This document shows positions 8,999 to 18,970 of a stretch of 64,000 bases of DNA, one piece after another. The notes under the pieces were generated by a model. That model was not told the origin of the DNA, ran no database searches, and saw nothing but the letters and a program-made list of their open reading frames with translations. The DNA is from Bradyrhizobium sp. Ec3.3 (GTDB taxonomy: Bacteria > Pseudomonadota > Alphaproteobacteria > Rhizobiales > Xanthobacteraceae): the NCBI RefSeq assembly GCF_000472925.1, contig NZ_AXAS01000033.1, positions 53,321 through 117,320 on the forward strand. Reading direction: 5' to 3'. Each line of letters starts with the position of its first letter. Within the stretch, counting starts at the first letter, position 1. The translations under genes and the position numbers were made by a program.

Positions 8999-9662
8999 GG
9001 CGCATCCTCACGCCGGTCTTCGGATCGATATCCGCGCCGTTGCGCCAACTGCTGCGGAACGTCTCCAGCAGCGATTTCGGCCGCTGGTCGACGTTGACAA
9101 CCTTGCCCTCTGCATCGAGCCGAAATCGAACTGCAGTCTTCTCGTCGCCGGTATGGTTGAGCGTCAGCTTGTTGTCGAAGATCACCTGCGCGATCGGATT
9201 GAGCTTCTGCACCTTGATGTTTGCCGAGACGGGCTCGCCGGTGGTGGCCTGGAAATGCGAGACGTTGACCGTGTATTCGCCGGCGACGATGCCGCGCACG
9301 GTGACGATCTCCTCGCGGATCGGGGATGCGATCTTCTTGCCGTTGACCACGATGAAGTCGTTGGCCCCGCCGCGGTCGTCGCGGTCGAGGGTGAGGAAAC
9401 CGGCCTCGCGGTGTCGGTACCAGGCGATGTTGCCGGCGGGATCCTGCACGAAGAGGTCGAGATCATCAGGATGATTGTCCGGCCAGTCCAGCGTGATCAT
9501 GAACTCGGCCTTGGAGTCGATCTTGCCGTCCTTGGAATCCGGGGAGACCGCGAGAAGCGCGAGGAAGAACAGGAAGGCCACCACCTGGAGCGCCTTGAAC
9601 AGCATCACGCCGAGCGGATCGAACGCCTCCTCGCGCGGATAGAGCCCGAATTCATCCATCAT
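8991..9662 (-). CDS. Single-pass inner-membrane protein with D-x-D-L periplasmic domain
   Basis: After a short cytoplasmic N-terminus there is one membrane helix (about 17-39) directly preceded by Asp15 (AFDPLGVML), reminiscent of the ExbD/TolR layout in which an Asp at the helix carries protons. The periplasmic part has a beta-rich domain with DDLDLFVQDPAGNIAWY and FIVVNGKKI, similar in style to DUF2135-type or PPC-like sandwiches. The gene overlaps its upstream neighbour by 4 bases (ATGA) and its downstream neighbour by 8. Assignment as the TolR/ExbD-equivalent partner of the adjacent channel is inference from order, topology and the Asp. Confidence 0.8.
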   Translation of the reverse strand: MMDEFGLYPREEAFDPLGVMLFKALQVVAFLFFLALLAVSPDSKDGKIDSKAEFMITLDWPDNHPDDLDLFVQDPAGNIAWYRHREAGFLTLDRDDRGGANDFIVVNGKKIASPIREEIVTVRGIVAGEYTVNVSHFQATTGEPVSANIKVQKLNPIAQVIFDNKLTLNHTGDEKTAVRFRLDAEGKVVNVDQRPKSLLETFRSSWRNGADIDPKTGVRMRRE

Positions 9663-10429
9663 GGCGGCGTTCCCGGCCGCTTGCGTTCCAGAGCCGGCGT
9701 GACGTAGGTCTCGGTCAGCACGACGGCGTCGGAGAACACCCGCTGGGTCGCGGCATCGAGCATGTAATACTGGATGCGGACCAGGATCGAGCCGACCAGG
9801 CCCGCAAGCGTCGTGTACATCGCGACCGCCATGCCGTCGCTCATCAACCCCATCGAAGACCGCATCGCGACCTTGTCGGCCGCGTCCAGTCCCGCGATCG
9901 GCGCCAGCATGATGATGAAGCCGATGATGGTGCCGAGCAGGCCGAGCTTCATCAGCGTATCGGAGACGAAGGCGCCGAAGCCGTTGGAGCCGCGCAGGCG
10001 GTCGGCGAGATTTCGCAGCAGGAGCGTCTGGTCGACGGGCCTATAGTCCTGCGCCGCGGCTTTCGTCACCAGGCTCTCGATGTGATTCCTGACGAGGCCA
10101 TGCGGCAGCGATGTGCCGGCAGCATCGAGCGCCTTGCTGCCGTCCTTGGCCGACAGCACCGCACGGCAGCGGCGCGCCGCCGTCCCTTCCCGCGCGATCG
10201 CGCGGGTCCGCCAGAAGCAATGGCCGCAGGTGACGACATAGAGCACTGCGATCAGGCTGGAAATGTAGGTGCGGTCGGAGACCACCATCAGATGGATCAG
10301 GCCGAAGCGCCACAGCAGCACGACGGCGAAGACCGACAGACCCGTGAAGATCATCCAGAGCAGGAGCGCGCTCCGCTCCGACGGGTCGGCCGCAGGCGGC
10401 GCGCTCTTGCCGATGGTGATCGAACTCAT
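9659..10429 (-). CDS. MotA/TolQ/ExbB-family proton channel subunit
   Basis: The 256-residue protein has membrane helices near 22-42, 54-72, 158-180 and 196-218. The third carries LMKLGLLGTIIGFIIML, the hallmark of TolQ/ExbB/MotA channels, and the fourth reads SDGMAVAMYTTLAGLVG, again typical. Family members form pentamers around a dimeric single-pass partner and use the proton gradient to do mechanical work on the cell envelope. It is the first gene of a tightly overlapping three-gene operon. The following partner replaces a normal TolR/ExbD peptidoglycan-binding or energiser domain, so this is not the canonical Tol-Pal or TonB system. Confidence 0.88.
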   Translation of the reverse strand: MSSITIGKSAPPAADPSERSALLLWMIFTGLSVFAVVLLWRFGLIHLMVVSDRTYISSLIAVLYVVTCGHCFWRTRAIAREGTAARRCRAVLSAKDGSKALDAAGTSLPHGLVRNHIESLVTKAAAQDYRPVDQTLLLRNLADRLRGSNGFGAFVSDTLMKLGLLGTIIGFIIMLAPIAGLDAADKVAMRSSMGLMSDGMAVAMYTTLAGLVGSILVRIQYYMLDAATQRVFSDAVVLTETYVTPALERKRPGTPP

Positions 10430-10618
10430 GCTGCCTCGCTCCCCGGTCCAAAAACGACCCGTCGCCGATTAGATCAAAGCCGTCGCGCGCAGTCCAAAGA
10501 GCCATGCCCAAATCGGCTTGGGAAATTTTCCCGAGCAGCATGGCCCATCAGTCTGCCGCGATTGGCAAGATGCGGCGGCGTTGTTATCGTGACCTTACCA
10601 AACGTTGGGGGTGATCGC

Positions 10619-11989
10619 ATGCGCCTCGTGCTTCAACTCGTCGCCCGTTTGCTCGTGATCGTCGCGCTGTGCCTGACCGCCGCGACGGTCTGGGCGACTT
10701 TTGATGCCTATCGCAGCGTCGATCGCGCCACTGCCGCCTCCGCCCAGCGCGTCGCGCATGCGCTGGAGGCGCTGTACTGGCGCGAGCTCTTGCTGCGCAG
10801 CAACAGGATGCGCGAGCACCTCGTACCTGTTCCGGACTGGCGCACGACCGATACGATGAAGCTGATTGCGCCGGGAGTCTGCGTGCAGTTCCAGCCGGCG
10901 GCCGCATTCGAGAAGCCGCTATGCGGCCAGAGCCAGGGGATCGGCCAGACCCCGCCGCGCTGGTTTGCGTCCCTGATCCCGGCCTTTCTCGGCAGCCATG
11001 CCGAGGTGGTGCGGCCGGTGAGCCCGCGCGCGGCCGCGGCCGGCACGGTCGTGGCGACGCCCGATCAGGCTGCGGCGATCTCGCTCGCCTGGGAGTACAT
11101 TCTCAACGTGATCGACGTCGCGCTCTTGATGTCGGCAGCGATTGCGCTGCTGGCCTCGCTCGCGATCGCGCATACGCTCGCGCCTGCCCGCTCGATCGTG
11201 ACCGCCCTGCAGCGGATGGCGCGCGGGCAATACCGCACGCCGCTGCCGCGCTTCCGCTCCATGGAGCTTGCGATGATCGGCAAGGCCGTCGGCGATCTCA
11301 GCGGGCGGCTCGAGGAAGCGACCGAGCAGCGCGCGGCGCTGACGAGGCGCCTGCTCGAGATCCGCGACGACGAGCGGCGCGCGCTCGCCCGCGAGCTGCA
11401 TGACGAGTTCGGGCAGAATCTGTCCGCCATCCTTGCCTTCGCCAGCACCATCGAAACGGCGGGCGCGAAGCAGGCGAATGCAAGCGGGATCGCACAGGAT
11501 GCACGTATGATCTCGCAGGCTACGCATCGCATCATGGCGTCGCTCCGCGACACGCTGAAGCGGCTGCGCAATCCCTTGCCGGAGGAGCTGGGGCTCGAGG
11601 CGAGCCTCGTCAATCTCGTCGACAGCTGGCGCTCGCAGAGCGCGACCCAGCCGACGATCCAGCTCGACCTCAAGGGCAACCTCGCGGACATCGGCGGCCA
11701 GGCTGCCACCACCGCCTACCGCGTCGCCCAGGAATGCCTGACCAATGCGCTGCGCCACAGCGCGGCACGCGAGATCAACTTGCGGATCGAGCGGCGCGCC
11801 GGCGAGGACGATGCCCTCCTGATCCGCGTCGAGGACGACGGCGGCGGCGATGCAGAGCGGGTGTCACAGTCGGCCGGCTTCGGGCTCACCGGCATCCGCG
11901 AGCGCGTCGCGGCCGCCGGCGGATCGCTGTCGATCGCGCGCGCCAATCGTGGGCTGAGCGTGGCGGCAACCATTCCGCTGGCCGCATGA
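10619..11989 (+). CDS. Sensor histidine kinase, NarL/DegS type (HisKA_3)
   Basis: The 456-residue protein has an N-terminal membrane helix (about 3-26), a periplasmic region, a second helix (about 158-182), a HAMP-like linker, then HisKA_3 with the phosphoacceptor His261 in RALARELHDEFGQ. A C-terminal HATPase carries VAQECLTNALRHS and GFGLTGIRERV. The ATG at 10619 follows a GGGGG ribosome site and gives a proper membrane-anchor start; the frame is open for 180 codons upstream but there it overlaps the divergent channel gene. The response regulator gene begins 7 bases after its stop, so the two make a cognate pair. The periplasmic part has Cys residues (APGVCVQF, PLCGQ), which might form a disulfide. 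Confidence 0.92.
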   Translation: MRLVLQLVARLLVIVALCLTAATVWATFDAYRSVDRATAASAQRVAHALEALYWRELLLRSNRMREHLVPVPDWRTTDTMKLIAPGVCVQFQPAAAFEKPLCGQSQGIGQTPPRWFASLIPAFLGSHAEVVRPVSPRAAAAGTVVATPDQAAAISLAWEYILNVIDVALLMSAAIALLASLAIAHTLAPARSIVTALQRMARGQYRTPLPRFRSMELAMIGKAVGDLSGRLEEATEQRAALTRRLLEIRDDERRALARELHDEFGQNLSAILAFASTIETAGAKQANASGIAQDARMISQATHRIMASLRDTLKRLRNPLPEELGLEASLVNLVDSWRSQSATQPTIQLDLKGNLADIGGQAATTAYRVAQECLTNALRHSAAREINLRIERRAGEDDALLIRVEDDGGGDAERVSQSAGFGLTGIRERVAAAGGSLSIARANRGLSVAATIPLAA

Positions 11990-11996
11990 GGCTGAC

Positions 11997-12650
11997 ATGA
12001 CGGAAGTGGCGGCAAAGGGCATCACGGTGCTGCTGGTCGACGATCATCCGATCGTCCGGCAAGGCTACCGGCGCGTCCTGGAAAGCCAGGGCGATCTGCA
12101 TGTCGTCGCCGAAGCCGACAATGCCGCGGACGCCTACGGCGCCTTCAAGACGCACGATCCTGATGTCATCGTGCTCGACATCTCGATGCCCGGCGCGAGC
12201 GGCCTCGAAGCCATCCGCAACATCCGCGCCCGCGATCCCCGTGCGCGCATTCTCGTCTTCACCATGCACAACGAGGCCGTGCTGGTGAAAGCTGCCTTTG
12301 GCGCCGGCGCCAGCGGTTTCGTCACCAAGAGCAGCGAGCCCTCGGCGGTGGTCGCAGCCGTCCGCGCGGTTGCGCGCGGCGAGCGTGCCATGAGCGACGA
12401 CATCGCCCATGCTTTGGCCGAGGAGAGCCTGTCACCGGCAGGCTCGGTGCTCGATCGGCTGGGCGAGCGCGAGATCGAAATTTTGCGGCAGTTCGTCAGC
12501 GGCGCCACCACCGAGCAGATCGCCTCGCATCTCAATCTCAGTGTGAAGACCGTGCAGAACTACCACTATCTGATCAAGACGAAGACCGGCGCGCGCACGG
12601 ACGCGCAGCTCGTGCGGCTTGCGGCGAGCTGCGGACTGACGAAGCTTTAG
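11997..12650 (+). CDS. LuxR/NarL-family response regulator
   Basis: Receiver domain (residues 9-125) with the acidic pair VDDH, acceptor Asp61 in VIVLDISMPG and the conserved Lys in FVTKSS. It is followed by a LuxR-type HTH (about 150-210) with LGEREIEILRQFVSGATTEQIA and LNLSVKTVQNY. It is almost certainly phosphorylated by the sensor kinase encoded just upstream. Targets are unknown; the next gene downstream is a broken metallo-beta-lactamase-fold gene on the same strand, with a palindrome in the intervening gap. Confidence 0.94.
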   Translation: MTEVAAKGITVLLVDDHPIVRQGYRRVLESQGDLHVVAEADNAADAYGAFKTHDPDVIVLDISMPGASGLEAIRNIRARDPRARILVFTMHNEAVLVKAAFGAGASGFVTKSSEPSAVVAAVRAVARGERAMSDDIAHALAEESLSPAGSVLDRLGEREIEILRQFVSGATTEQIASHLNLSVKTVQNYHYLIKTKTGARTDAQLVRLAASCGLTKL

Positions 12651-12991
12651 AGCTCGGCGGCTTGTCCATCTTGGATAATGTCCCCAAAGCACCTCATCAT
12701 TTCTCGACCCGGCCATATGCTACCGTTCTTTTAGGGCACCGAGGTCTGAGAACCGCCAGAACGGTTCAAGCCATCCCGCCGAACTACCTGGCTTGCTGAC
12801 CGGCCAGGCCAACGAAGGCCATCCAGCCTCTCTCAGATCGTGCTAAGTTGGTTCGCAGGCACGACATCTGGCGGAAGGCCAGCGACCGTCTGTCAGGCTC
12901 CAATTTTACAACGCGAACCACTTTTGAACGGCTCTTCAGAAGCCGCCCTCGTTCGCGTCGCAAGTCTTGCACGACAACAGGAGACGCTTTC
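12651..12991. other. 341-bp intergenic gap with palindrome
   Basis: No coding frame here is convincing. At 12750-12767 there is a perfect inverted repeat, GAACCG-N6-CGGTTC, 225 bp before the metallo-beta-lactamase-fold pseudogene. It is a reasonable size for a dimeric regulator's operator, and the adjacent response regulator is a candidate, but there is no direct evidence. Confidence 0.35.
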
Positions 12992-14031
12992 ATGAACATC
13001 AGGGAAAGTCTTTTTGCAGCACTGATCGCCTCGGGCATTTTCACGATGGTCGCAACAGCCGAAAGTGCAGCGACCGAGGCAAAAAATCAGATCACCATCC
13101 TTTATGACGCCTTCGGCACAGACGCGACGATGACGAAAGACTGGGGCTTTTCAGCTCTCGTCGAAATCGCGGGAAAGCGCATCTTGTTCGATACGGGTGA
13201 CAACCCCGATATCTTCGCGGCGAACGTGAAGGCCAAGGGTGTCAATCTCTCCGACCTCGACTTTGTCGTTCTTTCGCACCGCCACTCGGATCACATGGCG
13301 GGTCTGTCCTACGTCCTAAGCGTCAACCCGACAGTCAAGATCTATGCACCGAAGGAGGGATTTGGCATCTACGGCTCGTCGCTGCCTTCCAGCTTCTATC
13401 GGAAGGACGAGGCCTTGCCACCGGAGATGCGGTACTACGGAGGCAGGCCCCCCGAGGTGATGAAGTTCGGCTCGGCATGGGCCAGCGCAAATTTCGAACT
13501 GATCGATCAGACGACCGAGATTGCCCCTGGTATCACACTTATCTCGCTGATCTCCGATGCCCCCGGGACAAAGAACTCAAGGAGCTATCTTTGGCCGTCA
13601 ACACCGCAGACGGAATAGTCCTTCTGGTCGGTTGTTCGCATCCCGGGATCGAGCGCATCGTCGAGGCGGCGAGCGCTATCAATCCCAGGATTCACCTCGT
13701 CGCAGGCGGATTTCATCTTGTCGTCGCTCCTGACGAGGCAATCGCGAAGGTCGTCACCGCGCTGAAGGACAGGTTCAAGATCGACAGCATTGCACCGGGA
13801 CATTGCACCGGTGAGCCGACCTTTGCCGCGCTCAAGAAGGCATTCGGCGACAATTATCTCTATGCCGGCCTCGGCACGTCGATCCCGGTCGGAACGACTG
13901 CAGGCGCGAATGTCAGACGCGGGGAAGGTCCGACGCTCGACGACCTTGCCACCTATCGCAGACTGGCCGCGCACGAGGACCCGTTTGGCATATTGCGGTT
14001 GCGCAGCATTCGGTTGGGATCGGCTCTTTAA
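12992..14031 (+). pseudogene. Exported metallo-beta-lactamase-fold hydrolase, frameshifted
   Basis: The first part (from ATG 12992, AGGAG upstream) encodes a signal peptide (residues 1-24), then a hydrolase with the zinc motif LSHRHSDHMAGL. It resembles the COG1237 group that includes dihydropterin-linked enzymes. Reading stays in one frame to about 13573, where it must step back one base to continue as KELSLAVNTADGIVLLVGCSHPG, AGGFHLVV and APGHCTGEPT, all expected in this family. A single missing base near 13573 explains it; adding one base gives an intact protein of about 346 residues. Unless this is a sequencing error, the product is truncated after about 208 residues and lacks metal ligands from the C-terminal half. 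Confidence 0.8.
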
Positions 14032-14198
14032 CGCACGCACCGGCGCGCAGCTCGCCCTCCAGTGGGCCACCCAGGGGAGGATGGTCACAGAGACCGTCAC
14101 TCCAAAGCGGGGTGCCTTTGAGTACTCTTGTTCCACCCTATCGCCGTGGAACTGAGACCGTCGAACTCTGGTTAGTCCCAGAGTGGAGGAGTAACGCC

Positions 14199-14501
14199 AT
14201 GAGTAAGGCTAATCATAAGACAGCCCATCCCCCGATCATCACCGTAGGTGAACTCATCGATGAACTCTGCCGCCTGCCGGATACGGCTGCCGTCGGCTTC
14301 CGCTGCCCCATGCTCGAACAGGAGCTAACCTTCTACCGCCTTCGAAGGCGGTCAAGGGACGTCGTCGAAATCGAGATCAATCCATATCCGGAAAGCCCGC
14401 CGGTCGTGCCGTCGGCCGACGCCACCATCCACGCGCGGAGAAAACCCCCTCGTCCGCTTTCGCTTCGCGACGGTCCCCTCGCCCACAAGGCCAGAGGGTG
14501 A
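14199..14501 (+). CDS. Hypothetical protein, 100 aa
   Basis: ATG 14199 is preceded by a strong GGAGG site eight bases away. The first 70 residues look like genuine protein (ITVGELIDELCRLPDTAAVGF and LEQELTFYRLRRRSRDVVEIEI). The last 30 residues are Arg/Pro-rich and come from sequence resembling intergenic repeat, so the original C-terminus may have been altered. The family is not recognised. Its N-terminal helix-then-strand pattern would suit a small regulatory or immunity-type protein, but no function can be assigned. Confidence 0.5.
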   Translation: MSKANHKTAHPPIITVGELIDELCRLPDTAAVGFRCPMLEQELTFYRLRRRSRDVVEIEINPYPESPPVVPSADATIHARRKPPRPLSLRDGPLAHKARG

Positions 14502-14559
14502 GAGGCCACCGGCAGATCTGATCTCCGGGGCGGCAGAACGAGATGATGGAGCCTCGGCC

Positions 14560-15144
14560 TTACGCCTTCAATCCGCGCAGCAGCAGCGCGAGCGTCGCAT
14601 CGACGCGGGCGGGCAGATCGGCGTCCTTCCACTCGTCGGCGTGGGCCGGATGGTGGTAGCGGCTGGTCGCATCGAAGATTGCGCGCGCGGTAGCCTTGGT
14701 GTCGGCGACGTCGAACACGCGCTGCTTCACGCCGTCGGACAGGATCGCCGACATCTGCTCGACGAGGCCGTCCTTGTGGCATTTCACCGCCGCGCAGGCT
14801 TCGCGCGCGAGCGTCAGATAGGTCTGAAACATCTCGGGATCGTCGCAAACGCGCTCGCGCTTGGCGGCGAACAGCGTCCGCAGCCAGGCCTCGAGCCGCG
14901 CCGGTGCGGGCCCCGTATCCTGGGCGATCTTGCGCAGCGGCGCATCCATGCGCTCGAGCCAGCGCTTGGCCACGGCCTCGCGCAGCGAGGCCTTGCTCGG
15001 AAAATGGCGATAGACGCTGCCATGGCTCACATCGAGCGCACGGGCAACGTCGACCACGGTGGCCTTGGCAAGTCCATAACGCCTGAGCACGTCCTCCGTG
15101 ACTTCGAGGATGCGCTCCGGCGTCAAGACAACGGTTTCGTTCAT
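14560..15144 (-). CDS. TetR-family transcriptional regulator
   Basis: Residues 10-56 form a TetR HTH: ILEVTEDVLRRYGLAKATV, VARALDVSHGSVYRHFPSKASL. The C-terminal half is a helical ligand-binding domain typical of a 194-residue TetR protein. Such regulators repress a neighbouring gene until a small molecule binds. On this strand a 33-codon frame lies just upstream (15240-15338), and beyond it is an inverted repeat at 15472-15489 that could be the operator. There is no obvious efflux pump or enzyme next to it, so the regulated target is uncertain. Confidence 0.92.
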   Translation of the reverse strand: MNETVVLTPERILEVTEDVLRRYGLAKATVVDVARALDVSHGSVYRHFPSKASLREAVAKRWLERMDAPLRKIAQDTGPAPARLEAWLRTLFAAKRERVCDDPEMFQTYLTLAREACAAVKCHKDGLVEQMSAILSDGVKQRVFDVADTKATARAIFDATSRYHHPAHADEWKDADLPARVDATLALLLRGLKA

Positions 15145-15239
15145 GCCAGCACCATGTTCCCGTGAGAGGGGTCATTCACCCGGCGATCAGACCGCGTTCC
15201 GAAGCGGCCGTGCCGGTCGTTCGGAAAGCTCTTGCCTTA

Positions 15240-15338
15240 ATGCGGCAGTTTTGCAGCCTGCGCCGCGATCTGGCGCGCCACCAGCACATTGAGCCAGTGC
15301 CCAATCTGCCCGGCGATGTTGATGATTTCGGTCGTCAT
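15240..15338 (-). CDS. Possible small peptide, about 33 aa
   Basis: ATG at 15338 has GGAG about 10 bases upstream and encodes a short amphipathic peptide beginning MTTEIINIAGQIGHWLN. It lies immediately upstream of the TetR gene on the same strand and downstream of an operator-like palindrome. The sequence is smooth and non-repetitive, but nothing identifies the family, and the frame is open upstream, so the start is not certain. Confidence 0.35.
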
Positions 15339-15660
15339 TGTCGTAAGTCTCCACTTCGTCCACGACCCACCCTGACCCGGGGGTCCCTTTTGTTTCGGAC
15401 CTGAGGCCTCCGGGATGGAGCCGCGGGACGCCCAATCGGAGCGTCGGAAGATGGATATACACGTAGCGATAACAGATTTCAATATCTGTCAGTCAGCTTT
15501 TCGTGATTGACAGTCCACCTCGAAAACCCCCTCACTATCCCCCGTTTGCCGGACCGAGCCGTTTGTTTCGCCCTCCCCGCTCTGCTAAATCGCGGCGTAA
15601 AAAGCATTTTGGCCGGTGTCCGCGCCCTCAGGCGCGCCCGCCCCACTTGGAGCGTCCGCG
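15339..15660. other. 322-bp gap between divergent TetR-side frame and purB
   Basis: It contains the operator-like palindrome at 15472-15489 and AT-richer sequence on either side (about 15470-15510 and 15580-15615) that probably holds the divergent promoters. No coding frame here is convincing. The GGAG ribosome site of purB is at its right end. Confidence 0.4.
15472..15489. promoter_or_regulatory. Operator-like inverted repeat upstream of TetR region
   Basis: ACAGAT-N6-ATCTGT is a perfect 6+6 inverted repeat; it extends to 7 of 8 matching positions (TAACAGAT/ATCTGTCA). The size and position suit a TetR dimer site. Autoregulation by the adjacent TetR gene is inference. Confidence 0.35.
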
Positions 15661-16968
<1,308 letters not shown>

Positions 16969-16975
16969 TTTCCCC

Positions 16976-17069
16976 GTCATTCCCGGGCACGCGCATCGCG
17001 CGTGAACCGGAATCTCGCGCCGCAACTTCTAGATTCCGAGTTCGATGCTTCGCATCGCCTCGGAATGAC
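16976..17069. repeat. Palindromic intergenic repeat (GTCATTC...GAATGAC)
   Basis: The stretch opens with GTCATTC and closes with GGAATGAC, with GC-rich inner palindromes (GCGCATCGCGCG, GATGCTTCGCATCG). It resembles the dispersed palindromic units at 34612, 48744 and 50385 in this window, though the interior differs, and it lies between purB and the M20 gene. The likely role is an extragenic repeat folding in RNA after purB. Confidence 0.55.
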
Positions 17070-17107
17070 GCTATTCTCGGCAATCCAACAAGAAACGGAA
17101 ATCCCCC

Positions 17108-18280
17108 ATGCCCGTCATCAATCGCGTTGCCGCCCTGTCCGATGAAATGGCCGCCTGGCGCCATGACTTCCACGAGAACCCCGAGTTGCTCTACGAAGTG
17201 CACCGCACCGCCGGCATCGTCGCCGACAAGCTGCGCGCGTTCGGCTGCGACGAGGTGGTGACGGGCATCGGCCGCACCGGCGTGGTCGGCGTGATCCGCG
17301 GCCGCAAGGCTACGTCCGGCCGGACGATCGGCCTGCGCGCCGACATGGACGCGCTGCCGATCATGGAGACGTCAGGCGTGCCCTATGCCTCGAAAGTCCC
17401 CGGCAAGATGCACGCCTGCGGCCATGACGGCCACACCGCGATGCTGTTGGGCGCCGCAAAGTATCTCGCCGAGACGCGCAATTTCGACGGCACAGCCGTC
17501 TTGATCTTCCAGCCCGCGGAAGAAGGCGGCGGCGGCGGCAAGGCGATGGTCGACGACGGCCTGATGACCCGCTGGGGCATTCAGGAGGTCTACGGCATGC
17601 ACAACATGCCGGGCCTGCCCGAAGGCCATTTCGCAACGACGCCCGGCGCGATGCTCGCCTCATCAGACAACGTGAAGATCACCGTCACCGGCAAGGGCGG
17701 ACACGCCGGCGCGGGCCCGCACAAGGCAGTCGACAGCGTGTTGATCGGCGCGCAGATCGTCAACGCGCTGCAGTCGATCGTCGCGCGCAACGTCGATCCG
17801 CTGAAATCGGCCGTCGTCTCGATCACCATGTTCAATGCCGGCACGGCCTTCAACATCATCCCCGAGACCGCCGAGCTCTGCGGCACCGTGCGCACGCTCG
17901 ACCCCGAAGTGCGCGATCTCGTCGAGCGCCGCATCGGCGAGGTCGCCGACAGCGTGGCGCGCGCCTATGGCGGATCGGCCGAGACGAAATACAGCCGCAT
18001 GTATCCCGTGACGATGAACCACGCGCGCGAGGCCGGCGTTGCCGCCGAGGTCGCCCGCGATATTGCCGGCGCCGATCGCGTCAACGAAAAATTCATTCCG
18101 ATGATGGGCGCCGAGGACTTCTCCTTCATGCTGGAAGCGCGTCCCGGCGCGATGATCCTGGTCGGCATGGGCGACGGCAACGAGTGCCACCACCCCGCTT
18201 ACGTCTTCAACGACAACATCCTCGGTCACGGCGCCTCCTATTGGGTGCGCCTGATCGAGAAGACGATGCCGGCGGGCTAG
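17108..18280 (+). CDS. M20-family amidohydrolase (hippurate hydrolase-like)
   Basis: The 390-residue enzyme shows M20/IAA-amidohydrolase motifs: RHDFHENPELLYEVHRTA, the metal-binding KMHACGHDGHTAMLLGAAKYL, FQPAEEGGGGG, a dimerisation region (KGGHAGAGPHKAVD) and MMGAEDFSF. Family members cleave N-acyl amino acids such as hippurate, N-acetyl amino acids or IAA conjugates. There is no signal peptide, so it acts in the cytosol. In a plant-associated bacterium, hydrolysis of auxin conjugates is possible, but sequence alone cannot separate it from a general acyl-amino-acid amidase. Confidence 0.95.
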   Translation: MPVINRVAALSDEMAAWRHDFHENPELLYEVHRTAGIVADKLRAFGCDEVVTGIGRTGVVGVIRGRKATSGRTIGLRADMDALPIMETSGVPYASKVPGKMHACGHDGHTAMLLGAAKYLAETRNFDGTAVLIFQPAEEGGGGGKAMVDDGLMTRWGIQEVYGMHNMPGLPEGHFATTPGAMLASSDNVKITVTGKGGHAGAGPHKAVDSVLIGAQIVNALQSIVARNVDPLKSAVVSITMFNAGTAFNIIPETAELCGTVRTLDPEVRDLVERRIGEVADSVARAYGGSAETKYSRMYPVTMNHAREAGVAAEVARDIAGADRVNEKFIPMMGAEDFSFMLEARPGAMILVGMGDGNECHHPAYVFNDNILGHGASYWVRLIEKTMPAG

Positions 18281-18293
18281 GCAATTCTACCCG

Positions 18294-18794
18294 TTACGCG
18301 GCGGCACCGGCGCGCTTGCCGGCAAACTCGACGAAGCTGCGCTCGTCGTCGTCGGAGTGGAAGGCGATACGGGGGATGAAGACCCCCGCGGCGCGGTCCA
18401 TCCAGAGAACGATGATGTTCCTGGCCACGCTCACCCCTTCGATGGCAGGCCAGTCGACGCTGAGCACGGTGCCGTTGCCGGCGTCGACGAAGCCCTGCTC
18501 CGTCACTGTGATCTCGCGACTGCCGAGAACCCAGCCGGCGTCCTTGACGTGGCGGCGAAGTCCCAACCGCGACAGCACGCCGATGACCACGAGCGTGCTC
18601 AGGATGCCGAACAGCACGGAGGTCGTGTCGACCGATCCCGGCCACAACCCCGAGGCGATGATGCCGAGCAGCATCGGCAAGGCACCGGCCGCCAGGAGCG
18701 CGAGCCGCATCCAATTTCCATAAACGCGCGCCTGCGCAAGGCGCACGAACTCGGTCCAGTGCGTCAGATCGCGGTGGTATTTCAGCGGCGACAT
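18294..18794 (-). CDS. YcxB-like membrane protein
   Basis: The 166-residue protein has two adjacent membrane helices (about 28-50 and 58-80) followed by a C-terminal domain reading ITVTEQGFVDAGNG, VDWPAIEGVSVARNIIVLW and IPRIAFHSDDDE. This layout matches the YcxB-like family. Function is unknown in the family. It is convergent with the M20 gene (13-bp gap) and downstream of the divergently placed acyl-CoA synthetase region; no operon partner is evident. Confidence 0.75.
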   Translation of the reverse strand: MSPLKYHRDLTHWTEFVRLAQARVYGNWMRLALLAAGALPMLLGIIASGLWPGSVDTTSVLFGILSTLVVIGVLSRLGLRRHVKDAGWVLGSREITVTEQGFVDAGNGTVLSVDWPAIEGVSVARNIIVLWMDRAAGVFIPRIAFHSDDDERSFVEFAGKRAGAAA

Positions 18795-18970
18795 CCGTTC
18801 ATCCTCGAGGCCAAACCGCTGCGCGCAGGCAGAAGGTGCCGGGCCACTATCGCCCGACAGGGTTTCGTCGCTCGATCTCTCCCTGAGGTTCGGATAATCG
18901 CGTCGATTCCGGAGCTCGCAAGCCCCCGGAATCTCAGCTCATCCTTGCAGTTGTCTTGCCGCGAAGAAGA

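Noticed and set aside
13477..14031. Second half of the metallo-beta-lactamase-fold gene as a separate gene
   Set aside because: Its conserved part begins in the middle of a domain, has no ribosome site, and continues the upstream frame after a one-base step; it is the other half of a frameshifted gene.
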